From NCBI GenBank assembly GCA_021464415.1, contig CM038467.1, positions 23,902,011-23,966,010 of the forward strand: DNA of 64,000 nucleotides, read 5' to 3'. Positions within the stretch are counted from its first letter, which is position 1, and each line of letters starts with the position of its first letter. Made by a program: the position numbers and the translations under genes. This DNA comes from Lonicera japonica (Eukaryota; Streptophyta; Magnoliopsida; Dipsacales; Caprifoliaceae). The notes under the pieces were generated by a model. It had not been told where the DNA came from. It saw only the letters and a program-made list of their open reading frames with translations, and ran no database searches. This document shows, in pieces, positions 33,059 through 43,442 of this stretch.

Positions 33059-35479
33059 AACACCACAACCCGTTGCTCCTACCACCAAAAACCCCCCTTT
33101 GTTGGACACGATTTACAAGGTATATTACTTTAAATTCTTACTTTTTAAAAGACATGAAATACTTAATATATTTTCACATACACTTTTTAAAAAATATCAA
33201 ATACTTAATGTGTTTATCATATGTGATAATATGATTGTTTCACACAATATGTCATATTGTGGCTGTTTTACATGTTTTATATACTAGTCATATTAAATTA
33301 TGATATATAGAGATAACAGACATATTATATTTAGATATGAAATGCATATTATGACTATATCGAAAATTATTATTCTAACTATGACACCGGCAATAGTATT
33401 TTTTCATGCGCAATATGACTAAAGGTAAAGTTTTTACTTCAGATAAACGATATTTATTTGGATTTTAGTTTTTCTTTATTTAAATTTCAAAATTCTTGTA
33501 TTCCTAATAACTAACTCAATCTAATTTGAAATTATTTTAATTATCATTTATTTTTCAAAAAATTGGTAAAAAGAGCAACATCGGAAAAACTATAAATGAA
33601 TTAAAAATAACTAAATTAATTAAATAAAAAACAGAACCATAATTATCCAGTACTTTGGGCTAACAACTAATTACAAAAAACAAGTGGATTAAATGCAAAA
33701 CAATTCAAAAATGCTGGGCTAAATACAAAAAGCCTCAATTTAAAACAACGAGAAGGGGCACATTTTTTATTGAACAATTTCCTTTTAATTGTACACTATA
33801 GAATTATAGATAATAGCTAAAACATCTTGGAGAGAACTCTACAGTCAACAAATAACAAGAGCTGATAAATTCAATTCCAATAAAAAGTTTTGCAAAGGGG
33901 AACTGAACATAGTTACATAGACCCAACGCCATATTAAAAAGTAATACCGATACGATTTTTTCATAGATGGGGGAATGCTTGGGACATCCAAAGAAGGATA
34001 AAGGCGAGAAGGGCATTTGAGAGGAAAAGGGGAGAAAGGGTGGAGAAAAGTTCTAAAATGTAAAAAATTTCGGTATAAGAAAAAAATTGTTAGTAAATTT
34101 AATATTTATACTAAGGACATAAAATTCACTGCAATTCATCAATTTATAAAATCATGTTTTGAACATTATAGAATTTAGAAGGATATTTTAAAATTCTAAT
34201 TAAATAGTTAAGATTTTAAAAATCTTTTTAAAAATCCTAATTAAATAAAGTGGACTTTAAAAATTCAAAAAAATAAAATCTGAATTGAATAAAAGATACT
34301 TAGTTTTCCTAGGCCAATCATATGATATGAATTTGAAAGAAAGCGAGTATCGGATCAAAGCAAAAGTATAATGTGTTTCTAAAATTCAATCAAGTGAAGC
34401 ACGTAAATTGAGATATATATATACAGCCCTATTGTCTCCTCGTCGCCCTCCCCGTTCACCCAGGCCAAAACCCTAACTGCCCAACCCACAACCTCATCGC
34501 CCAGCGTAACGATGGGCGGACGGCCTGCTACAGATTTCAAAATCCCAACTACCAGGAGAATCACGAGAAAAAGAAGAGATTTTATCAAAAAAATGGATGA
34601 GGAGAAGCGAATTGAAGAGAAGAGTATGGAAAAAAGATGAAAGACGAATTGGAGAATGAGTACCTCTATCTCTATATCGTACTGCAGGAACATCCCTTTT
34701 GGATTACTAAGGGATAATGGCTTTGCCAAGATACAAAAGCAATTAGAACCTAGATTGAGGGAAATGTGAAAGTTAGTAGTGTTTGTTTCTGAAAGGGAGT
34801 TTAAAACTAGTTGGTGAACGATTAATATAACTAGGGCAGAGGCTGTAATTCTGTGTGTGGAACAATATACGAAGAAAACCTAGATCAATTATGGGCTTTG
34901 TTTTTTGCAATTTGCTAATTGAAGTGAATACCAATCCTAATTATAATCTATTTTACTTTCCAAAATCGATTTTTCTTCTCTAGCATGCAATTATGTGAAT
35001 TAAAACAATAATAAAACAATCACACAGCACAAGAAAGTAATAAGCTGTCACATCTTTCGATTCACTACTTCTCACGACTAACTAACATGATATCCACTAT
35101 GGTCATGAGAATTTTATAGACTCGATCGGAAACGACTTGCAAAACTTGAATCACTCGAAGACGCGCTTGGTAATCCAACTCAATTCGTAGCCGTGATCCA
35201 CATCCTATAGATTCGATCCGCGCACGCCGATCATGCCTATAAATCGCTTCAGTTGTTAGCCACTTACTCAATTCTTCATGATCCACATTGAATTGGAAGG
35301 TTTCGGGATTGAATTGAATGTTCAATTGAAGTTGAACATTTGAATTGGCTAATTCAATGAAAACCCTAGATAGTGAAGGGGGAATTTAATCTCTTAGAGT
35401 GTTTGATTGTCTCGATAAAAAGCTCAGATCTAGATCTCAAAGTATACATACAGGAAATAACACGTGCAAACAAATTCTA
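33059..35479. other. AT-rich intergenic DNA
   Basis: No supported gene. 33.15-33.40 kb has repeated 'catatt'/'aatatg' motifs that pair with each other. 33.65-33.78 kb is a dispersed-repeat copy ('gggctaaatacaaa'). 34.38-34.73 kb has a hydrophobic minus-strand frame of 116 codons and 35.07-35.33 kb a minus-strand frame of 86 codons; neither shows a known motif, though the latter is less AT-rich than its surroundings and could be an exon. Confidence 0.35.
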
Positions 35480-35673
35480 CTCCCTCCGTCTCAAATTGAT
35501 GATGTCCCACTTTGACTTGTGGTACATTTTAAGAAAACATTAATTTCAATAGACAAGAATACATCCAATTTTCTATAATGAGATTAGGTACATCGATTAT
35601 GTCCTGAAAAGGAAACGGGATTATCCATTTAAGACTTCCCGAAAAGGAAAATGGTACTCGAGACAGAGTGGGG
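35480..35673. mobile_element. Stowaway MITE (Tc1/mariner-type), 194 bp
   Basis: The left end is CTCCCTCCGTCTCAAATT, the standard Stowaway terminus. The right-end complement is CCCCACTCTGTCTCGAGTA, an imperfect match. TA lies immediately outside both ends (35478-35479 and 35674-35675), the expected target. The interior shows the usual 'tgatgtcccactttgacttg' phrase. Non-coding. Confidence 0.85.
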
Positions 35674-35675
35674 TA

Positions 35676-36263
35676 ATAACTTAAAGCTTAGTCATACATG
35701 TAGATGTATATATTGTAAGAAAGCAAGCAGCCAGTCCATATATTAGTGAAGTTAAATATTTTATCCACCAACAGTTTAGCTAGAAGGAAAAACAATGAAC
35801 CACGGATTTCCCATATACGGAGCAAAATTAGATTGAGTTTAAAAACCATTCAGGTAAAAGACACAACTTGCACTTGGCCATACAAGTAACAAAATTGCGA
35901 CATATTATACCATAACTTGACAAAGATGTCTCAGTCTATGAATTGAAGGGGCCTGATCGATGGGATATTGACTATACCAACTTAGAAGAAGTATCTAATC
36001 TGATTCCTTATTTCAATCTTTAGAAAAATAAAGTAATGGTAACATAGTCCCCATTGATGAAACTCAATTCACTATGAAATTATGATCTGGTCCATATATA
36101 CGACCATTTAGGAGACAAACATGGGCAACTAAGTAATATATGCTATGTAATGCCATGATAAAACCAACTTGTTAATTAGTAATACATGCAAGAACTAATA
36201 TGAAAACATAAATGAAGTATAGAGTCAGAAGCATAGGATTTTAGGAGTAGATGAAATTAATAC
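35676..36263. other. Probable downstream intron of the kelch pseudogene
   Basis: It follows a clear minus-strand donor (gaatag|gtattaat) at 36264 and is AT-rich and non-coding. A terminal exon with a stop codon must lie further left if the gene was complete, but I could not identify one. Confidence 0.4.
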
Positions 36264-36596
36264 CTATTCGATCCATCTTTGCCCATTTGAACAACTCCCA
36301 AGCAGTCCACACGTTGCTTGTTAGACCCTTCACGCCTGAGAGATAACAACAAAGTGATAAAAACAAGTACTTGCTGTAAAGATTTAAGAACCAAAATTAA
36401 AGTTTTGGAATAGAATTCATCCAATACTATTAATATTTATATACATATACATACATGGTGAAAACATTGGTGGGGTTTAACATTTCACTCGTGATATCAG
36501 TTGCATTGTATATCTTATGTCTCAATAAAATCGCACTGCAAAAGTCTTTTGCCACCTCCCCTTCATGGGTGTCTGCCTCCTCCTCCTCCTCCTGCT

Positions 36597-36601
36597 GTAA
36601 C
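36597..36601. repeat. Target duplication gtaac, left copy
   Basis: Identical to 40719-40723; together they bracket the copia element 36602-40718. Confidence 0.95.
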
Positions 36602-37038
36602 TGTGGGTTTTTTTGGCTCACATTTGGAAAAAGTGGTGAAGTTTGGGCAGTGGACTCCATGATCGATCATGGGTTGCCCATGATCGATCATGGTCCCAGG
36701 CATTTTTCCCTTTATATGTTGTTTTGGCTCATTTGTGCACATATGCTTGTTTTTGCTTAGAAAAGAGTTGAGAGCTAAATTTTGAGAGAAAATTTTTCTT
36801 GTGTGCTTGTAATCACTCTTTGTTCCAATTATCAATAGAAGCTATCGTCTGTGTGGATTAGTGGCTTTTACGCCGACACCACGGTAAAACCTTGTTTTGT
36901 GCGATTGTTGCTTTATTTCCTATTTTCTCTATTGTGGGTGTGCTTTTTTGTGTCGGTTCTTCTTTCGGGTAAACCAAGTGAGCTTGTGAGATCCCTCGAC
37001 GTTGCGTCGTGCTAAGTTGTGAGCGGTTTGGCGCAACA
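36602..37038 (+). repeat. 5' LTR of the young copia element, 437 bp
   Basis: Starts TGTGGGTTTTTTTGG, ends GGTTTGGCGCAACA. It holds a TTTATATG TATA-like box near 36709 and two perfect 16-bp palindromes. It differs from the 3' LTR at one visible base. Confidence 0.95.
36657..36693. repeat. Double palindrome in the LTR
   Basis: CCATGATCGATCATGG occurs twice (36657-36672 and 36678-36693), each a perfect 16-bp palindrome, separated by 5 bp. The two copies can also pair with each other. Lying about 20-50 bp upstream of the TATA-like box in the U3 region, it could be a dimeric factor site; that is inference. The same pair occurs at 40337-40373 in the 3' LTR. Confidence 0.9.
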
Positions 37039-37040
37039 AA

Positions 37041-37053
37041 TTGGTATCAGAGG
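37041..37053 (+). promoter_or_regulatory. Primer-binding site (tRNA-Met)
   Basis: TTGGTATCAGAGG begins two bases after the 5' LTR. It matches the usual plant copia site TGGTATCAGAGC except for the last base shown. Confidence 0.9.
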
Positions 37054-37169
37054 CTAAAACGAGAAAGGTGGGATTTGTGTCGCACGCCAAGTGTTTGATA
37101 AAATTCCAAGGTGAGATTTTTTCAATCTTTGACTCGTTGTTGGTTTGTCAAGTTCTTTGGTGATTGAAG

Positions 37170-40163
37170 ATGACTACTTCTAAGACCTCAAAGGTGTCAA
37201 CGATAAAGTTTGACGTAGAGAAATTCGACGGAAAGTTGGTCAATTTCGGCATGTGGCAATGTCAAATGCGCGATGTCTTGATCCAACAGGAGTTGCATAA
37301 GGCATTGTTGGGTGTGGCAGCTAAGCCCACGACGATGACAGATGTTGATTGGGAAGAGTATGATTTGAAGGCTTGTAGCACTATCCGGTTGCATCTAGCT
37401 CAAAATGTGATATACTACGTTATGCGTGAGAAATCCGCGGCTAGCATATGGAAGATACTGGAAGATAAGTACATGATGAAGAGTATAGAGAATCGTCTCT
37501 ATCTCAAGAAGAAACTGTTCCGGTTTGAATATGCTAGAAGTACATCAATGAGTGAGCATGTCGATGAGTTTAACAAGATGATTTCTGATTTGTTAAACTT
37601 GAACGAGGACATGAAAGATGAGGATAAAGCTATTTTGTTGCTCAATTCACTTCCGGAATCCTATGACCATTTGAGCACCACTTTGTTATATGGCAAGGAT
37701 TCAGTGAAGTTTGAAGATGTTTCTTCTGCGTTATTGGGTAATGAACAACGGCAAAGGGAGAAGGGAAATTCTTCCTCGGATGCGTTGTTTACTCAAGGAA
37801 GAAATGAGGAGCGAGAACAAGGTGGCAGAAGCAACTCTCAATCTAAGTACAGACCAAGGGACTTGACTAAAGTTCGGTGCCACAAGTGCAAGGAATTGGG
37901 GCATTTCAGAAGAAATTGTCCTATGCTAGAGTTAGGAGGGAATAAGAAGAAAGCAGATGATACCGCGAATTCTGTTAGTTCAGGGGATGGTGACTTTGAG
38001 AGTCTGTTAGCGGTTACTCCTAGAGAAAGCTCGGTGGGCGAATGGATCTTAGACTCGGGTTGTTCATACCATATGTGCCCAAACAAAGACCTATTTCATA
38101 CCTTGACGAAGGTGGATGGAGGAGCGGTTTTGATGGGTAATGATCATGTCTGTGAGATGATGGGTATTGGAACAGTGAAGCTGAAGATGCATGATGGAGT
38201 AGTTCGAACTCTTGATGAAGTCAGATACGTCCCGGATCTGAAGAAGAATTTGGTTTCTCTTGGTACTTTAGATTCTAGTGGGCACAAGATTGTGCTCGAG
38301 GGCGGAATGCTAAAGGTTCTCTCTGGTGCTTTGGTGGTTATGAGAGGAAAGAAGGAGGGAAACCTCTATTTCCTTCAGGGTTGCACGGTAACCGGTAGTG
38401 CTTCAGTTTCTTCAAAAACTGGTGGAGCAAGTTTGGAGTCAGATTCGACGAAACTATGGCATATGCGATTGGGACATGCCGGGGAGAAGGCGATGATAGT
38501 GTTGTGTAACCAAGGTCTGCTCAAGGGTGCAAAGAGCTGCAAGCTAGAGTTTTGTGAGCATTGTGTGCTCGGGAAACAGACTCGAGTAAAGTTTGGAACG
38601 GCTATTCATTGCACAAAGGGGGTGCTTGACTACATACACACGGATGTCTGGGGACCTTCCAAGACGAAATCCTTAGGAGGAAATCATTACTTTGTTACAT
38701 TTGTAGATGATTTCTCTAGGAGGATTTGGGTATATCTCATGAAGCACAAAGACGAGGTCTTTGGGGTGTTTCTAAGGTGGAAGAAGATGGTTGAAAATCA
38801 GCTTGGCAGGAAGATCAAGGTACTTAGATCCGATAACGGCGGAGAGTACACTAGTGATCCGTTTAAGGAGTACTGTCAAGATGAGGGAATTGTTCGCCAT
38901 TTCACGGTTAGAGGTACACCACAGCAAAACGGAGTAGCTGAGAGGATGAACCGTACCTTACTTGAAAAAGTGAGGTGTATGCTGTCAAATACAAATTTGG
39001 GGAAACAGTATTGGGCGGAGGCCTTATCCTATGCTAGCTTCGTTGTGAATAGGTTGCCAAGTTCGGAGGTCGAGTATAAAACTCCGATAAAAATTTGGTC
39101 AGGATTTCATACTAGTTACGATACGTTGCACATCTTTGGGTGTCCCGCTTATTATCACATTAATGATGATAAAATTGATCCAAGTGCCTGTAATGGTTTA
39201 TTCATGGGTTCTAGTAGTGGAGTCGGGGGATACAAGTTGTGGTGCCTTCGTGAGAAGAAGATGGTGACTAGTAGAGATGTGACATTCGACGAGACATCGA
39301 TGCTCAAGATGTTTACAGCAATGAATGTGGATTCTTCTGAGAATAAGAAGAATGGAGTGAGCAAGGTGGTGCAGACGAAGGTGGCTACTTCGTGGAAACC
39401 GAAAGTGACTATTTCGGTGGAGTCTTCTGATAGTGGTTCGGAGGATGAAGAAATTCCTGTTGAGAAATCTAGTCAACGACAGGTGCCATTTTTAGCGAGC
39501 ATAAAAGAGCGGAAAGCTCTACTAGCACCTCAACGACTTAGCTACAGAGATAGTGTGGCATTTGCATTGGTGGTTTATGGCGAAGAACAGTTTCCGTATC
39601 AGGATACAATGGCGGTTAGTCATTGTGGTGAAGGAAAGACGGCCATTGGTACCCGGGATCTTTGCAAGTTGCTAGAGAAGAAAGAGTCGGTTGTGAGATG
39701 GTGCAAGTGGGTGCTCGTGGATAAAGATGAGAATAGTGATTCTGGAACGGAAGTCGTAAAGGAGAGGAAGAAGGGTAGATTGTGCCTCACACAAAGGCAA
39801 TATCTAAAAGTCGTAGTTTGGTTTGGGATGCAGGATAAAGAGCCTATTTGTGTCCCATTGGCTCCGTGCTTCAAGCTCTCGGAAATGATGATTCCAAGTA
39901 CAGAGGAGGTGGTGGAGTATATGGCTCAAGTGCCGGATGCGCATATAGTGGGGAACTTGATGGATGCCATGGTAAATACTCAACTGGTTATTGCTCGGGT
40001 TTTGAGCATAAAGGGTAGGTTTAAAACAAATCCTTGGAAACTGCATTGGAATGCCGTTAGGTGGATTGTGTGGTACCTACAAGAATCGAGGGACATTCGA
40101 ATGATCAAGTTTGAGCAGGGCTCAACTGAGGTCTATGTTTTTTCGATGTTGAGGCCCCATTGA
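37170..40163 (+). CDS. Copia polyprotein: gag-protease-integrase with RT/RNase H largely deleted
   Basis: 997 codons from ATG 37170, uninterrupted. Order: gag (MTTSKTSKVSTIKFDVEKFD, about 1-230), zinc knuckle CHKCKELGHFRRNC (237-250), protease LDSGCSYHM (Asp about 295), GAG-pre-integrase (LWHMRLGHAG.. CEHCVLGK) and integrase with the D-D35-E triad at about D492, D555 (SDNGGEY) and E591 (NGVAERMN). After about residue 740 the usual RT blocks are replaced: a degenerate VRWCKWVLVDKDE, then FGMQDKEPICVPLAPCFKLS and LHWNAVRWIVWYL, which normally lie after the YVDD catalytic centre. The polymerase core and the RNase H end are missing, yet the frame is closed cleanly at 40163. Autonomous copia polyproteins are about 1,300 residues. 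The first in-frame ATG with typical gag context was chosen. Confidence 0.9.
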   Translation: MTTSKTSKVSTIKFDVEKFDGKLVNFGMWQCQMRDVLIQQELHKALLGVAAKPTTMTDVDWEEYDLKACSTIRLHLAQNVIYYVMREKSAASIWKILEDKYMMKSIENRLYLKKKLFRFEYARSTSMSEHVDEFNKMISDLLNLNEDMKDEDKAILLLNSLPESYDHLSTTLLYGKDSVKFEDVSSALLGNEQRQREKGNSSSDALFTQGRNEEREQGGRSNSQSKYRPRDLTKVRCHKCKELGHFRRNCPMLELGGNKKKADDTANSVSSGDGDFESLLAVTPRESSVGEWILDSGCSYHMCPNKDLFHTLTKVDGGAVLMGNDHVCEMMGIGTVKLKMHDGVVRTLDEVRYVPDLKKNLVSLGTLDSSGHKIVLEGGMLKVLSGALVVMRGKKEGNLYFLQGCTVTGSASVSSKTGGASLESDSTKLWHMRLGHAGEKAMIVLCNQGLLKGAKSCKLEFCEHCVLGKQTRVKFGTAIHCTKGVLDYIHTDVWGPSKTKSLGGNHYFVTFVDDFSRRIWVYLMKHKDEVFGVFLRWKKMVENQLGRKIKVLRSDNGGEYTSDPFKEYCQDEGIVRHFTVRGTPQQNGVAERMNRTLLEKVRCMLSNTNLGKQYWAEALSYASFVVNRLPSSEVEYKTPIKIWSGFHTSYDTLHIFGCPAYYHINDDKIDPSACNGLFMGSSSGVGGYKLWCLREKKMVTSRDVTFDETSMLKMFTAMNVDSSENKKNGVSKVVQTKVATSWKPKVTISVESSDSGSEDEEIPVEKSSQRQVPFLASIKERKALLAPQRLSYRDSVAFALVVYGEEQFPYQDTMAVSHCGEGKTAIGTRDLCKLLEKKESVVRWCKWVLVDKDENSDSGTEVVKERKKGRLCLTQRQYLKVVVWFGMQDKEPICVPLAPCFKLSEMMIPSTEEVVEYMAQVPDAHIVGNLMDAMVNTQLVIARVLSIKGRFKTNPWKLHWNAVRWIVWYLQESRDIRMIKFEQGSTEVYVFSMLRPH

Positions 40164-40281
40164 GGGTGGAGGCTCTTCGGAGCCGGGTGTGATGCTATAG
40201 CAGTATTGATGGAGGAACAAGTAGAGTGAGGTGTGCAATTTACTGGACGGGATAGCTGCATGATTCGCCAAGGTGGAGATT
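40164..40281 (+). other. 3' internal region and polypurine stretch of the young copia element
   Basis: About 118 bp between the stop codon and the 3' LTR, ending CCAAGGTGGAGATT, the expected place and composition for the plus-strand primer. Confidence 0.6.
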
Positions 40282-40718
40282 TGTGGGTTTTTTTGGCTCA
40301 CATTTGGAAAAAGTGGTGAAGTTTGGGCAGTGGACTCCATGATCGATCATGGGTTGCCCATGATCGATCATGGTCCCAGGCATTTTTCCCTTTATATGTT
40401 GTTTTGGCTCATTTGTGCACATATGCTTGTTTTTGCTTAGAAAAGAGTTGAGAGCTAAATTTTGAGAGAAAATTTTTCTTGTGTGCTTGTAATCACTCTT
40501 TGTTCCAATTATCAATAGAAGCTATCGTCTGTGTGGATTAGTGGCTTTTACGCCGACACCACGGTAAAACCTTGTTTTGTGCGATTGTTGCTTTATTTCC
40601 TATTTTCTCTATTGTGGGTGTGCTTTTTTGTGTCGGTTCTTCTTTCGGATAAACCAAGTGAGCTTGTGAGATCCCTCGACGTTGCGTCGTGCTAAGTTGT
40701 GAGCGGTTTGGCGCAACA
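40282..40718 (+). repeat. 3' LTR of the young copia element, 437 bp
   Basis: Same length as the 5' LTR with one visible base difference, followed by gtaac (40719-40723). The near identity implies an insertion age of the order of 100,000-200,000 years if common plant substitution rates (about 0.7-1.3e-8 per site per year) apply; that is a rough inference from a single difference. Confidence 0.95.
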
Positions 40719-41686
40719 GTAACATCTCAACTCTAAAGAAGAGTACGTGCATCTCCAAAAACCCCGTCACTGGCCCAAACGGCTCACTCAATAAAAGGCA
40801 ATATCTTTTGTCGCCTACGTAATTAAGGAACGCGGCTTGCTTAGACCAACAAGGGGATGGGAAAGCCTTATTGAGTTCCTGCAGTACTTGGGCACGTCCT
40901 AGAGTGGCATCTTTATATGCTAATAGCCCTCTACTAGCATAACCTACTACGACGCCATCATCATCAGACTAGGACTACACGTCCGAGAAACCTAAACGGA
41001 CTGTCCTCCTCCACCCAGCCAGAACCGGTCCAGGTACGATCATCGACATGATATGCGTATACACCGTTATGGCTCATAACAAAAATCTGTCGGCCAACAA
41101 CAGACACGTGGAGGTTAAAGATTGGCCAATCACAGTAGAAATGAGGGTCAGGCAGGGCTTCCCAGGATTTTTCTGTTGGGTTGTAACACTGAAAGGGCAC
41201 GCAGACCTTCCCCATGTAACAGTGGTGCTTCCCAGAAAAAACATAAACTTTCCCATCCACTATGGCAACCTGGGGACATGGTTTGGGGGCCTTCATGGAA
41301 GAAATATGTTGAAGAATTCTTCAAGGATGATGATGGTGATGAGGATCGTAGAGAAACATGTGTTTGCTCAGTCTTTTGAAGAGCCTGGGATGCAACAGAG
41401 GAAAACCTTGAAGACGCTCTCCCTTTTTCAATACTTCACCGCCAAGCAAATACAAGTTGGAATTGTAGGCAAAAGCCCCCATCCCCACAGGAAGATCCTT
41501 ATCCGGGAAGTATAAAAGTATTTCAAAAGGAGGTTTGCTTCTTTCTTCCTCCTCCTCGAGAAGAAGAAGTTGGGTGAGATTGATGCGACATAGATGTTGC
41601 CGCAGTACAATATAGAGATAGAGGTATTCCTCCTCTTCGTCTTTCGTGTCCTTCCCATCCACTTCTCTTAGCTTCTCCTCTTCCAT

Positions 41687-42186
41687 TTTTATTTTTACTT
41701 TTTTCGAATAAAAAAATTGCTCTTCTTCTTCGGGTGGTTCTCACTGCTTCGATTCTGAATGCTGTAGCCGGCCGGCGATGATTGACGGGCGATATAAGTT
41801 ATCTGTTGCCTGAATAAGGTTAGGGTTAGGGTTTGCCACTTTGCGGCCTGGGTGAAGAGCGAAGAAAACGAGGAAGGTTCTTTTCCATTGTTTTACTAAG
41901 AAAGACTTTTCCTTTTGAGATTTGGGTTTATGGGTTTGCCATTTAAGTTAGGGATCCACGTTTTTTTATTTCTGCAACTTTCAGTTATTTTTATCAATAA
42001 ATCTGTTAATCAAAGTTTTAAAACTGTTAGTTAATGCCTTGTCAAAAAAAAAAACATTGTTCGTTAATGGAAATAAGGGGTTAAAGTACCTATTTTATCC
42101 CTTATTCTTGTACACAAAATAACAGACCCAAGTGTAAAATATTATACAATTAGATTGAGAGAGGGAAGGAGGAAATCAAAATTACA
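41687..42186. other. Probable upstream region of the kelch pseudogene
   Basis: Moderately GC-richer than the surroundings up to about 41.88 kb (ccggccggcgatgattgacggg). It could be the 5' UTR and promoter of the minus-strand kelch gene. No clear TATA box could be assigned. The rest is AT-rich. Confidence 0.35.
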
Positions 42187-43231
42187 GCCCGTTTGGATGG
42201 AAGGAATGGAAAGGAAGGGAAAGGATTTGAGGAGGAGGGATTGCATTTCCGTCGTTTGGATAGAATGTTTGGAGAGAATGGAATGGAAATGGAAGGAGTG
42301 GGAGGGAGTGCCATTCCCTTCTATTCCCTTATTTTCTTTCCTTCCAATATTGGGAGGATTGGAAAGGAAAGGAAACAATTTTAATAAATAATTTACCTTT
42401 TTCTCAAATTTACCCCAACCTATTAATCTTATTAACAACTAATTTATTATATATATGCTGCCGTTTGTAGGTCAAAAAAAAAAATCTCACGTTGACGCTG
42501 CTGCTCTCCATCGTCTCACATTTCCCACTACTGTTGCTCTCCATCGTCTCACTATTACCCACTAGCACAAAGAACAGGTATCTTTTTCTACCTTCTCCAT
42601 TAATATGCTTTATATACTTTTTTTTTTAATTGTATTGCTTGATTATACTTAATTAATTATTTTATTTTTATTATTATATTTTTGGGTATAAAATAATGCT
42701 ACACATTGGTATGAAATATATATAAGTTTTTGGTTGGTTGTGGTGTTAAGGTATTACGCACTTTGAAAATTGTTTTTCTCAATCTCACTTTTAAATTTTT
42801 TTTTGTTTTATTTATTTCATTATTATATTTTTGGGGAATAAAATAATGCCACACAAATTGGTACGAAATATATATAAGTTTTTTTTATTGGTTGTGGTGT
42901 TAACGTATTACCCAATTTAAAAATTATTTTTTTCGATCCCACTTTAAAAAGAAAAATAGTAACTTATGTTCTTTTTGCATGATACATTTTAATATAAAAT
43001 TATAACTTTAACTGCAAGGGCATATAAGTAAAAATAAATAAATTACATTATTTTCCTTCCTTTCCTTCTTTCTATCCAAACAGAGTTATTTTCATTACAT
43101 TCCTTTCCCTCCATAGCTATCCAAACAATAATAAAATTATAAACTCATTCCTTTCCATTCCATTCCATTCCTTTCCTTCATGATTAATCCTTTCCTTTCC
43201 ACTCCCTCCTTCCGATCCAAACGCACTGGGC
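42187..43231. mobile_element. TIR element with purine-rich left and pyrimidine-rich right ends, about 1.05 kb
   Basis: Left end GCCCGTTTGGATGGAAGGA; right-end complement GCCCAGTGCGTTTGGATCGGAAGGA, alike apart from a small indel. Each end has about 150 bp of (GGAA/GGGA)-rich or (TTCC/TCCC)-rich sequence, complementary between ends, and a second 'gtttggatag' pair inside. No transposase. Target duplication not found, so the superfamily is open. Confidence 0.65.
42667..42950. repeat. Tandem duplication of about 155 bp
   Basis: Two units share 'attattatatttttggg', 'ataaaataatgc', 'gaaatatatataag' and 'ggttgtggtgttaa'. They lie in the middle of the purine-rich TIR element. Confidence 0.75.
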
Positions 43232-43442
43232 TTTCATTGTGCAGTTGATTGTGACGAGAACGAAGAAGAAAGCGGATACAACAATTGATTTATTTTAAGT
43301 TTAAAGCCTGGTTGATTTACGGCTTATTGAGTTGATTTAGGGTCTATTGTATGTTGTTTAATTTTTAGGGTTTCGTTTTGTACAAATTGTTAGGGGTTTT
43401 TTTTTATTTTGGATAGTCAGAGATCTTCGTTAATCAATTTTA

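Larger units (their letters stand above)
36602..40718 (+). mobile_element. Young copia element (Tork/Tnt1-like) lacking most of RT and RNase H, 4.1 kb
   Basis: Two 437-bp LTRs, a tRNA-Met primer site (TTGGTATCAGAGG at 37041), one long frame and a purine-rich stretch before the 3' LTR (aaggtggagatt) make a structurally complete element. The 5-bp duplication gtaac is exact. The LTRs differ at one position by eye (36969 g versus 40649 a), so insertion is recent. The polyprotein keeps gag, protease and integrase but has lost the RT core and RNase H, so it must rely on another element's polymerase. It lies antisense inside a coding exon of the kelch gene. Confidence 0.93.
36264..41686 (-). pseudogene. 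Kelch-repeat protein gene, broken by a copia insertion
   Basis: Kelch repeats form beta-propellers used in protein binding. The minus-strand frame starts at 41686 (MEEEKLREVDGKD) and continues with FAYNSNLYLLGGE, an in-frame TGA at 41321-41323, then PQVAIVDGKVYVFSG, CYNPTEKSWEALP and VSVVGRQIFVMSHNGVYAYH. A one-base shift near 40967 moves the frame to SDDDGVVVGYASRGLLAYKD..LSEPFGPVTGF. The frame then meets the copia element at 40718. Joining the flanks with one gtaac copy keeps it open (EMLQQEEEEEADTHEGE). It runs to a donor at 36455|36454, and the next exon 36335-36264 continues in phase (SNKQRVDCLGVVQMGKDGS). So there are three lesions: stop, frameshift and transposon. Two could be sequencing errors. 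No F-box is visible. Confidence 0.8.

Noticed and set aside
35065..35325. 86-codon minus-strand frame as a host exon
   Set aside because: Composition is coding-like, but there is no recognisable family, no clear splice context and no neighbouring exons.
41521..41744. Other frames overlapping the kelch 5' end
   Set aside because: They overlap the kelch frame, which alone has family motifs; these are shadows.
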